Shown here in pieces: positions 7,422-13,765 of a DNA stretch of 16,374 bases. Each line of letters starts with the position of its first letter. The first letter of the stretch is position 1. Under the pieces are notes generated by a model, which saw only the letters and a list, made by a program, of their open reading frames with translations, was not told where the DNA came from and did no database searches. The position numbers and the translations under genes were made by a program. This stretch comes from Comamonadaceae bacterium. Its GTDB lineage: Bacteria; Pseudomonadota; Gammaproteobacteria; Burkholderiales; Burkholderiaceae_C. The stretch is from positions 1 to 16,374 of the forward strand of contig JAIXXW010000354.1 of the NCBI GenBank assembly GCA_027490555.1, in the 5' to 3' direction.

Positions 7422-7467
7422 TCTGGGGGATGCTGTCGAACCCAGCTGAACCCTTGGAAGAGCGCCG

Positions 7468-7902
7468 ATGACAACACCCCGCGGATTTGTGGACGACTAC
7501 CTGGCTTACCTGTTGGCCCGGGCCAGCCATTTGATGTCCAGCGAATTCCACGCCGTGGTGGCGGCCAAAGGGCTGAGCCTGATGGAATGGCGCGTGATGG
7601 CCAGCCTGTCGGGCAAGGACGCGCTGAGTGTGGGCGAGTTGGCCGACATCGTGCTGGCCAAGCAACCGACGGTGACCAAGCTGGTGGGGCGGATGGCGCA
7701 AGCGGGTTGGGTGCAACGCTGGGATGCCCCGCATGACAAGCGCCAGTCGCTGGTGCGGCTGACGCCCGCCGGGCAACGCAAGGTCAGGCCCCTGCTGGCG
7801 CAAGCGCGGGCCCACGAGTCGCAGGTCATGGCCGATTTCCAGCCGCAGGCGGTGGACCAGCTCAAACAGGTGCTCGAGCGGCTGATTGCGGCGCGGGGAT
7901 AA
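7468..7902 (+). CDS. MarR-family transcriptional regulator
   Basis: A 144-residue MarR-type winged-helix protein. It shows the N-terminal dimer helix (FVDDYLAYLLARASHLMSSEF), the helix-turn-helix LSVGELADIVLAKQPTVTKLVGRM (53-76) with recognition helix around 65-76, and the wing DAPHDKRQSLVRLTPAG (86-102) followed by the C-terminal dimer helix. GGAAGAG five bases before the ATG supports the start. It is the only complete plus-strand gene in the window, divergent from operon A and converging on the Rid gene with only 6 bp between their stops. MarR proteins of this kind usually repress a neighbouring catabolic operon and release DNA on binding an aromatic acid or its CoA ester. By position it most likely regulates operon A, since operon B contains its own MarR gene. 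Confidence 0.93.
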   Translation: MTTPRGFVDDYLAYLLARASHLMSSEFHAVVAAKGLSLMEWRVMASLSGKDALSVGELADIVLAKQPTVTKLVGRMAQAGWVQRWDAPHDKRQSLVRLTPAGQRKVRPLLAQARAHESQVMADFQPQAVDQLKQVLERLIAARG

Positions 7903-7908
7903 AGGTTT

Positions 7909-8304
7909 TCAGTCGGGCACCACCGCCGTCGCCTCGATCTCCACCAAGGCCCGGTCTTCCACCAGATCGGCCACCTGCACCAGGGTCATGGCCGGGTAGT
8001 GCTTGCCGATGACCTGCTGGTAGACCTGGCCCAGCGCTTTGCCGCGCGCCAGGTATTCCTGCTTGTCCTTGACGTACCAGGTCATGCGCGCGATGTGTTG
8101 CGGGCCAGCCCCTGCGCACGCCAGCGTGTCGACGATGTTTTGCAGGGCCTGGCGGCACTGGGCCACAAAGTCGTCGGTCTCGAACTGGGCCTGGCCGTTC
8201 CAGCCGATCATGCCGGCCACAAACACCAGGCGGCCGCGCGCTTCGATGCCGTTGGCATAGCCTTTGGCGGGGGCCCAGCCTTCGGGTTGCAAGACGTTGA
8301 ACAT
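7909..8304 (-). CDS. Rid (YjgF/YER057c/UK114) family protein lacking the catalytic Arg
   Basis: A 131-residue Rid-family trimer-type protein. Family landmarks are LVFVAGMIGWNGQ (26-38), FVAQCRQALQNI, ARMTWYVKD (72-80), and the C-terminal strand with ALVEIEATAVV (119-129). In enamine/imine deaminases of the RidA class an Arg follows PA in this region and binds the substrate carboxylate; here the segment reads YPAMTLVQV, with Met106 in its place. The protein thus belongs with Rid subgroups lacking that Arg and may not deaminate free 2-aminoacrylate. The Azoarcus evansii 2-aminobenzoate clusters also encode a 'translation inhibitor' protein of this family. Since 2-amino-5-oxocyclohex-1-enecarbonyl-CoA is itself an enamine, a role in its hydrolysis or in damage control is a reasonable inference. 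AGGA seven bases or so before the ATG supports the start. Last gene of operon B. Confidence 0.9.
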   Translation of the reverse strand: MFNVLQPEGWAPAKGYANGIEARGRLVFVAGMIGWNGQAQFETDDFVAQCRQALQNIVDTLACAGAGPQHIARMTWYVKDKQEYLARGKALGQVYQQVIGKHYPAMTLVQVADLVEDRALVEIEATAVVPD

Positions 8305-8318
8305 TCCGATTTCCTTTA

Positions 8319-8400
8319 TTCAGTTGGGGACAGAGCTAAAGATCTGTCCCACAAGGTTGTTCAGATGGGGACAGCGCTGAAGATCTGTCCCGCAAAGTTA
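8319..8400. repeat. Two tandem 41-bp hairpin repeats between ligase and Rid genes
   Basis: Units 8319-8359 and 8360-8400 are tandem copies differing at few positions. Each contains GGGACAG facing CTGTCCC (8327-8333/8344-8350 and 8368-8374/8385-8391), a 7-bp stem with a 10-bp loop. The second unit ends exactly at base 8400, the first base of the ligase stop codon as read on the minus strand. The hairpins fill almost all of the ligase-Rid spacer. They could stabilise or attenuate the polycistronic message. They lack a T-run, so they are not a standard intrinsic terminator. Confidence 0.85.
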
Positions 8401-10077
8401 TTCATTGACAGAAATTTGACGCAGCTTGAAACGCTGCAGTTTGCCGGTTTCGGTGCGGGGTAAGGCGTCGATGAAGACCACCTTGCGCGGGTACTTGAAG
8501 GGGGCGATGGCTTGCTTGACGTGCTCTTGCAAGGCCTTTTCCATGGCCGCATCGCCGATGTGCCCAGGCTTGAGCACCACAAAGGCTTGCACGATCTGGC
8601 CACGGTCCTCGTCGGGCATGCCCACCACGCCGCACTCGGCCACCGCCGGGTGTTGCAGCAAGGCGCCTTCGACCTCGGGTCCGGCGATGTTGTAGCCGGC
8701 CGAGATGATCATGTCGTCATTGCGCGCCTGGTAGCTGAAGTAGCCGTCAGCGTCCATGACGAAGGTGTCGCCCGGCAGGTTCCAGCCGTTTTTCACATAG
8801 TCTTGCTGACGCGGGTCGGCCAGGTATTTGCAGCCGGTGGGGCCACGCACCGCCAAGCGCCCCACGGTGCCGGGCGGCACGGGCTGCATGGCCTCGTCCA
8901 CGATCTGCGCCACATAACCGGGCACCACTTGGCCAATGCTGCCGGGGCGCACCTGGGCACCGGCACTGGAGATGTAGATGTGGATGACCTCGGTGCCGCC
9001 AATGCCATCGGTCATCTCGATGCCGGTGGCCTGCTTCCACAACTGGCGGGTGGCATCGGGCAAGGCCTCGCCTGCCGAGACAGGGTGCTTCAAACTGCGC
9101 AGATCGTGCTGGCGCGCCAGCGCCGCCATCTGGCGGTACATCGTGGGGGCGGTGTAGCACTGGGTGGCCTGGTACTTGGCGATGGTTTTCAGCAAGGTCT
9201 CGGGCGTGTGTTTTTCGAGCAGCACCGTGCTCGCCCCATGGCGCAGCGGAAACGCCAGCAGCCCCCCCAGGCCGAAGGTGAAAGCGATCGGCGGCGTGCC
9301 GCACACCACATCGTTCTCGTTCATCTGCAGGATGTGGCGCGGGAACAGGTCGCACATGGCCAGCACATCGCGGTGGAAATGCAGGGTGCCTTTGGGCTGG
9401 CCGGTGGTGCCACTGGTGAAGGCGATCAGGCACACATCGTCACGGCTGGTGGGGTGGGCGGTGAAAGCGCCATGCTGGCGCGCCATGCGCTGCTCCAGGC
9501 CATCCAGGGCCTCGCTGCGGAAATGCACCACCTGTTTCAAGCCAGCCACATGGCTGGGGTGGCCGGTGTCCATGCAATGCTGCAACTCCTCGGCCAGCAG
9601 GCTGTCGCACAGCGCTGCGCTGATCTGCGCTTTGCCGATGATCTGTGCCAGCTCGCCCGCGCGCAACAGCGGCATGGTGGGCACCGCCACCAGGCCCGCC
9701 CGGATCGCGCCCAGCAAACAAGCGGCCATCATGGGGCTGTTGCCCCCGCGCAGCAAAATCCGGTTGCCCGGCACCAGGCCCATGTCCTGGGTCAGCACCT
9801 GGGCAATGCGCTGGCTCTTGCCCTGCAACTGCGCGTACGTCCAGCTGAAGTCGCCACCCCCCGTGTGGAAGTCGCTCACGCCATGCAGCGCGATGCGATC
9901 GCCACGGCCTTCACGCACATGCCGGTCCACCAGTTCCACCGCGCAGTTGGTCTGGTCCGGGTAGTCCAGCTCGGGCCGGTCGGCCACGAACACGGGCAGC
10001 TGGTCTTGGGGCGGCAGCCGGTCACGCGCGAAGGTGTCGGCGTGGCTGCTGGGCAGCAGGTTGTTCCAGTCGCTCAT
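8398..10077 (-). CDS. 2-aminobenzoate-CoA ligase (benzoate-CoA ligase family)
   Basis: A 559-residue AMP-forming ligase predicted to convert 2-aminobenzoate (anthranilate), ATP and CoA to 2-aminobenzoyl-CoA, the entry step of operon B. Motifs: P-loop FTSGTTGQPKGTLHFHRD (220-237), GIGGTEVIHIYIS (358-370), GDTFVMDADGYFSYQARNDD (436-455) leading into MIISAGYNIAGPEVE (456-470), and catalytic Lys546 in LPRTETGKLQR. The IGGTEVIHIYIS and GYNIAGPEVE motifs are characteristic of the benzoate-CoA ligase group, and length fits the family. The start has a strong GGAGGA six bases or so upstream. A 257-bp gap with two palindromic elements separates it from the upstream acyl-CoA dehydrogenase, and a hairpin repeat separates it from the Rid gene. 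Aminobenzoate specificity is inferred from the fused monooxygenase/reductase in the same operon; benzoate or salicylate is the alternative. Confidence 0.9.
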   Translation of the reverse strand: MSDWNNLLPSSHADTFARDRLPPQDQLPVFVADRPELDYPDQTNCAVELVDRHVREGRGDRIALHGVSDFHTGGGDFSWTYAQLQGKSQRIAQVLTQDMGLVPGNRILLRGGNSPMMAACLLGAIRAGLVAVPTMPLLRAGELAQIIGKAQISAALCDSLLAEELQHCMDTGHPSHVAGLKQVVHFRSEALDGLEQRMARQHGAFTAHPTSRDDVCLIAFTSGTTGQPKGTLHFHRDVLAMCDLFPRHILQMNENDVVCGTPPIAFTFGLGGLLAFPLRHGASTVLLEKHTPETLLKTIAKYQATQCYTAPTMYRQMAALARQHDLRSLKHPVSAGEALPDATRQLWKQATGIEMTDGIGGTEVIHIYISSAGAQVRPGSIGQVVPGYVAQIVDEAMQPVPPGTVGRLAVRGPTGCKYLADPRQQDYVKNGWNLPGDTFVMDADGYFSYQARNDDMIISAGYNIAGPEVEGALLQHPAVAECGVVGMPDEDRGQIVQAFVVLKPGHIGDAAMEKALQEHVKQAIAPFKYPRKVVFIDALPRTETGKLQRFKLRQISVNE

Positions 10078-10117
10078 GTCTCCTCCAGGGCAAATGTTTG
10101 GCTTCGATCGGGGCGAA

Positions 10118-10193
10118 ATTGTTCAAGGGGTGAGCCGGGCGCCTCATGCTGTGGGTACACAGAAATCGGCGCCCGGCTCACCCCCCGAACAAT
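10118..10193 (-). repeat. Long palindromic element, copy 1
   Basis: Arms 10118-10143 and 10168-10193 (26 bp each, two mismatched positions, ATTGTTC outermost and GGCGCC innermost) enclose a 24-bp centre with a second small hairpin, CTGTGGGTACACAG (10149-10162). Read on the minus strand, the centre is nearly identical to that of the element at 10235-10312, while the long arms differ. The two elements lie head to head in the 257-bp spacer (10078-10334) between acyl-CoA dehydrogenase and ligase genes. No promoter or gene is evident in that spacer. I do not recognise this element family. Confidence 0.85.
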
Positions 10194-10234
10194 CTCGCTG
10201 CAGTTCATCGTGTCTTGCTGCAACCACTGCGGCA

Positions 10235-10312
10235 GTCGGGTGGGGCGTGGCGCGGGCTGACGATTTCTGCGTACCCGCAACATGAGGAAGCTCGCGCCAC
10301 GCCCAGCCCGAC
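10235..10312 (+). repeat. Long palindromic element, copy 2
   Basis: Arms 10235-10258 and 10289-10312 (24 bp, three mismatched positions) enclose a 30-bp centre with inner hairpin TGCGTACCCGCA (10268-10279, 4-bp stem, TACC loop). Across 27 positions of the core (10261-10287) it differs from the opposite-strand copy 1 at only three bases, and two of these are a compensatory T-A to C-G change in the inner stem. The outer arms have a different sequence from copy 1 yet remain self-complementary, so structure is conserved more than sequence. Confidence 0.85.
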
Positions 10313-10334
10313 GGAAAAAGGCACAACACCTTGT

Positions 10335-11519
10335 TCACCTCTTCAGCAGGTCTTTGCCAATGATCAGCTGCTGCACCTCAGTCGCCCCTTCGTAAATCCG
10401 AAGCGCCCGAATCTCCCGGTACAGCGACTCGACGACCACACCTTTTTGCACACCCATACCGCCGTGCATCTGCACCGCCATGTCGATGATCTGCTGGGCG
10501 TTCTCTGTCGCCGTCATCTTGGCCATGGCCGCCTCGCGGGTGATGCGCCCGCCCTGGTCGCGCAGCCAGGCGGCACGGTAGGTCAAGAGCGTGGCCGCGT
10601 CCAGCAAGGTGGCCATGTGCGCGATCTTGGTCTGGGTGATCTGAAAGTCGCCCAGGCGCTGGCCAAACATCTGGCGCGAACGCGCCCTGCCGATGGACTC
10701 GTGCAAGGCCCGTCGCCCAAATCCCAAGGCGGCCGCGGCCACCGAGGTGCGGAACACGTCGAGCGTGGCCATGGCCACCTTGAAGCCCTGGCCGGCCTCG
10801 CCAATGCGCTGCACGCCAGACACCTGGCAGTGGTCGAACTTGAGCGTGGCCAAAGGGTGCGGGGCGACCACGTCGATGCGCTCTTCGATCGACAGACCGG
10901 GCGTGTCCGCATCGACAATGAAAGCCGTGATGCCGCGTGCGCCGGGCGCTTCGCCCGTGCGGGCGAACACCACATAAAAATCGGCAATGCCGCCGTTGCT
11001 GATCCAGGTCTTGCGGCCGTTCAGCACATAGCCGTCGGCCGTGGCGGTGGCGCTGCACTGCATGGCGGCCACGTCCGAGCCCGCATCGGGTTCGCCCAGG
11101 GCAAAGGCCGAGAGAGCTTGTCCGCAAGCCACCCGCGGCAGGTAACGCTGCTTCTGCTCGGCGTTGCCCATCAGGCTGATGGCGCCTGTGCCCAGACCCT
11201 GCATCGCGAAAGCAAAGTCCGACAAACCGTTGTGAAAGGCCAGGGTTTCGCGCAACAGGCAAAGTTGGCGCGTGTCTATGACGTCCGATGCCGCGCCATA
11301 GGCGGTGCCGGACACCGTGTGCCTGAGCCAACCGCCGCTGCCCAGCAGGCGCACCAGACGGATGCACTCGGCGTCGACGGCATCGCGGCTCTCGTCGTGG
11401 TGCGCGTTCGCCAGGTGCGCCTGGCACCAGGCGTCCAGCCGCACCTTGAAGTCGCGGTGGCTGTCATCAAAGAAGGGCCAGTCGAGTTCTGGCGGGTGGG
11501 ATGGGGCCGTGCTGGACAT
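10335..11519 (-). CDS. Acyl-CoA dehydrogenase
   Basis: A 394-residue acyl-CoA dehydrogenase of normal length, likely FAD-dependent. It carries the signature ALGEPDAGSD (140-149) with GRKTWISNGGIADFYVVFAR (168-187), the flavin-contact segments RSRQMFGQRLGDFQ (280-293) and QMHGGMGV (350-357), and the catalytic base Glu377 in RIYEGATEVQQ. In the 2-aminobenzoate pathway it is one of three beta-oxidation-type enzymes that process the alicyclic CoA ester formed by the fused monooxygenase/reductase; which intermediate it oxidises is not known from sequence. AGGGGA about eight bases before the ATG, inside the end of the crotonase gene, supports the start, and the two genes are 3 bp apart. The 257-bp spacer with two palindromic elements follows it. 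Confidence 0.93.
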   Translation of the reverse strand: MSSTAPSHPPELDWPFFDDSHRDFKVRLDAWCQAHLANAHHDESRDAVDAECIRLVRLLGSGGWLRHTVSGTAYGAASDVIDTRQLCLLRETLAFHNGLSDFAFAMQGLGTGAISLMGNAEQKQRYLPRVACGQALSAFALGEPDAGSDVAAMQCSATATADGYVLNGRKTWISNGGIADFYVVFARTGEAPGARGITAFIVDADTPGLSIEERIDVVAPHPLATLKFDHCQVSGVQRIGEAGQGFKVAMATLDVFRTSVAAAALGFGRRALHESIGRARSRQMFGQRLGDFQITQTKIAHMATLLDAATLLTYRAAWLRDQGGRITREAAMAKMTATENAQQIIDMAVQMHGGMGVQKGVVVESLYREIRALRIYEGATEVQQLIIGKDLLKR

Positions 11520-11522
11520 GCT

Positions 11523-12383
11523 TCAGTCCCCTTCAAACACCGGCGTTTGCTTGGCCACGAAGGCGTGGTAGGCCCGGTGGAAATCGTTGGTGGCCATGCA
11601 GATGGCCTGGGCCTGGGCTTCGGCTTCGATCGCTTCGTCCACCCCCATGTTCCATTCCTGCTGCAGCATTTTCTTGGTCATGCCGTTGGCAAAGGTGGGC
11701 CCGGCCACCAACTGGGCGGCCATGTTTTGCGCCTCGCTCAACACACCGTCTGGGCTGCACACCCGGTTGTAAAAACCCCAGCGCTCGGCCTCCAGCGCCC
11801 CCAGGCCGCGCCCGGTGAACAGCAACTCGCTGGCACGCCCCTGGCCGACGATGCGCGGCAAGAGTGCGCAGGCGCCCATGTCGCAGCCGGCCAACCCGAC
11901 CTTGTTGAACAGGAAATAGGTCTTGCTACGCTCGGTGCCGTAACGCATGTCCGAGGCCATGGCCAGAATTGCGCCGGCACCGGCGCAGACCCCGTCGATC
12001 GCCGCGATGATGGGCTGCGGGCAGGCCCGCATGGCCTTGACCAGGTCCCCCGTCATGCGGGTGAAGGCCAACAGCCCCGGCATGTCGAGTTGGGTGAGCG
12101 GGCCGATGATCTCGTGCACATCGCCGCCCGAGCAAAAATTGCCGCCTGCGCCGGTGATGACCACCGCATGGATGTCGCTCGCATAGGGCAAGGCGCGGAA
12201 GAAATCGCGCAACTCGGCATACGAGTCGAAGGACAGCGGGTTTTTGCGCTCGGGTCGGTTCAGGCAGACGGTGGCCACCCCGGCCTCAACGGACAACAAA
12301 AAATGCGCTGGCTGAAAATCGGCCATGGGCTGGTTGTGGCGTGGCAGCTGTTGGGGCTGGCCTGGCAGGTAGCGTTGGCTCAT
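11523..12383 (-). CDS. Enoyl-CoA hydratase/isomerase (crotonase) family protein
   Basis: A 286-residue crotonase-fold protein. The CoA-binding oxyanion motifs are NFCSGGDVHE (82-91) and IDGVCAGAGA (129-138), followed by the loop VGLAGCDMGACALLPRIVG (162-180). Standard hydratases have a PE pair before that loop; here it reads N160-K161. Instead Asp168 falls where dienoyl-CoA isomerases have their catalytic Asp (ADVG). Chemistry may therefore be isomerisation or hydrolytic ring opening rather than simple hydration. It belongs to the beta-oxidation trio of operon B. AGGAG five to six bases before the ATG at 12383 decides the start, which overlaps the stop of the MarR gene by 4 bp (ATGA). An internal Met at residue 20, just before the conserved domain, is a less supported alternative. 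Confidence 0.9.
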   Translation of the reverse strand: MSQRYLPGQPQQLPRHNQPMADFQPAHFLLSVEAGVATVCLNRPERKNPLSFDSYAELRDFFRALPYASDIHAVVITGAGGNFCSGGDVHEIIGPLTQLDMPGLLAFTRMTGDLVKAMRACPQPIIAAIDGVCAGAGAILAMASDMRYGTERSKTYFLFNKVGLAGCDMGACALLPRIVGQGRASELLFTGRGLGALEAERWGFYNRVCSPDGVLSEAQNMAAQLVAGPTFANGMTKKMLQQEWNMGVDEAIEAEAQAQAICMATNDFHRAYHAFVAKQTPVFEGD

Positions 12384-12970
12384 GGACTCTCCTGGTGGGG
12401 TGCCGGTTGTGGGTGGGCGATGCCAGGACTGGCTTTTGCGTTTTTCAGGGTGCCCAGCAATTGGTGCAGGTGCTCTTGCTGCTGTGCAGACAAGGGCGAG
12501 AGCAACTCGACCACCCAGCGCTCGTGGGCGCTGGCCATGGCGGCAAAGGCTTTGCGCCCTGCGGGCGTGAGTTGCACCGCGTACGCACGGCGATCCCCCG
12601 GCTGGGCATGCCGCTGCACGAGTTGTTCGTTTTCCAGCTGGTCCACGATGCTGGTGACGTTGCCACCCGTGACCATCATGCGGCGCGAGAGCTCGCCCAT
12701 GGACAGGCCTTGCGGCTCCCGCTCGAGCTGGGCCATCAGGTCAAAGCGCGGCAAGGTGATGCCAAACTGTTCGCGCAGGCGCTGGCGGATGGTGTCTTCG
12801 ATGCGGGTGGTGGCCGACAGCAGCCGCAACCACAGGCGCAGCGAGGCATGGTGGTCGGCGTGTGCGCGCACCTCCATGTCCACCGCTGTCGCCACACCAC
12901 TGGGCCAGGCCTGCCCCGGGCTGCCACCCCAGGGCGCTGGGGTTTGCGCGTTGCGCTTGTCCATGCTCAT
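12380..12970 (-). CDS. MarR-family transcriptional regulator, operon B
   Basis: A 196-residue MarR protein with an N-terminal extension of about 35 residues rich in Pro, Gly and Ala, and a Pro-rich tail. The core has dimer helix SLRLWLRLLSATTRIEDTIRQ, helix-turn-helix LSMGELSRRMMVTGGNVTSIVDQL (89-112), and wing HAQPGDRRAYAVQLTPAG (121-138) with the family's DRR. The ATG at 12970 overlaps the upstream SDR stop by 4 bp (ATGA); a second ATG two codons on (12964) is possible. Being cotranscribed with the pathway genes, it would set up autoregulation. The Azoarcus 2-aminobenzoate clusters also contain a MarR-like gene. Likely target: the palindrome over the operon B promoter at 16149-16168; likely inducer: an aromatic CoA ester (inference). 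Confidence 0.92.
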   Translation of the reverse strand: MSMDKRNAQTPAPWGGSPGQAWPSGVATAVDMEVRAHADHHASLRLWLRLLSATTRIEDTIRQRLREQFGITLPRFDLMAQLEREPQGLSMGELSRRMMVTGGNVTSIVDQLENEQLVQRHAQPGDRRAYAVQLTPAGRKAFAAMASAHERWVVELLSPLSAQQQEHLHQLLGTLKNAKASPGIAHPQPAPHQESP

Positions 12971-13764
12971 GCCACCATCTCCCCGCCATCGATGGCGATG
13001 GCCTGGCCGTTGATCGCGTCGCTGCCGGCGGCGCACAGCCACAGCACACTGCGCGCCACTTCGTGCGGCTGCACCAGGCGCTGCTGGGGGTTGCGGGTGG
13101 CCAGGGCCTGGCGGGCTTCGGTCTCGCTCTTGCCGGTTTTGGCCGAGATGTTGTGCACCGCTTCTTGCACGATGTCGGTGTCGGTGTAACCCGGGCACAG
13201 CGCGTTCACCGTCACGCCCTTGCGGGCCAGCTCCAGCGCCAGGGCTTTGGTCAATCCGACCACGCCATGCTTGGCCGCGACATAGGCGCTCACATAGGCA
13301 TAGCCCTTGAGTCCCGCCGTGCTGGCGATGTTGACGATGCGCCCGGGGGTGCCACCGCCTGGCACACTGGCCGCTTCCAGCATGCCCGGCAGCACGGCTT
13401 GGATGCAGTGGTAAGTGCCGGTGAGGTTGACGTTCAGCATCTGGTGCCACAGCGTGGCATCGGTCTTGGCAAAGGGCTGGCTGTGGGCCTGGCCGGCGTT
13501 GTTGACCAGGATGTTCACGGCCCCCAAGCTGGCGTGCGCCTGTTGCACCGCCGCTTGCACGCTGGCCATGTCGCTCACGTCCATGGGCGCGATCCGCACC
13601 GCCAGATGGGGGACCTGCGCGCGCAAGGCTTCGGCCTGCCTCTGCAAACGTTCTTGCGAGCGGCCACACAGCGTGAGGCGACATCCGGCCTGGGCCAGTT
13701 GCAGCGCGATGGCTGCACCGATGCCAGAACCTGCGCCGGTGATGAGGGCATGGCGGTCTTGCAT
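12967..13764 (-). CDS. Short-chain dehydrogenase/reductase (predicted 3-hydroxyacyl-CoA dehydrogenase)
   Basis: A 265-residue classical SDR, NAD(P)-dependent and cytoplasmic. Motifs: cofactor-binding TGAGSGIG (9-16), NNAG (88-91), structural Asn113 in NVN, catalytic Ser148, Tyr161 and Lys165 (YVAAK), and CPGYTDTD (190-197). CGRSQERL after beta-2, lacking an Asp at that strand end, makes cofactor preference unclear. In the 2-aminobenzoate operon it fits the beta-hydroxyacyl-CoA dehydrogenase role of the three beta-oxidation enzymes. The ATG at 13764 starts one base after the stop of the monooxygenase/reductase gene; the open frame continues upstream into that gene, but the GAGSGIG motif starts close to this Met as expected. 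AAGGG lies just upstream. Confidence 0.92.
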   Translation of the reverse strand: MQDRHALITGAGSGIGAAIALQLAQAGCRLTLCGRSQERLQRQAEALRAQVPHLAVRIAPMDVSDMASVQAAVQQAHASLGAVNILVNNAGQAHSQPFAKTDATLWHQMLNVNLTGTYHCIQAVLPGMLEAASVPGGGTPGRIVNIASTAGLKGYAYVSAYVAAKHGVVGLTKALALELARKGVTVNALCPGYTDTDIVQEAVHNISAKTGKSETEARQALATRNPQQRLVQPHEVARSVLWLCAAGSDAINGQAIAIDGGEMVA

Positions 13765-13765
13765 G

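Noticed and set aside
10118..10312. Integron attC sites or ordinary intrinsic terminators
   Set aside because: attC sites conserve the outer ends and vary the centre, the opposite of what is seen; no integrase is near, and the hairpins lack a T-run after the stem.
10146..13013. 955-codon plus-strand open frame
   Set aside because: It runs antisense through the dehydrogenase, crotonase and MarR genes, which all have intact catalytic or DNA-binding motifs, and begins inside a palindromic element. No domain is recognisable.
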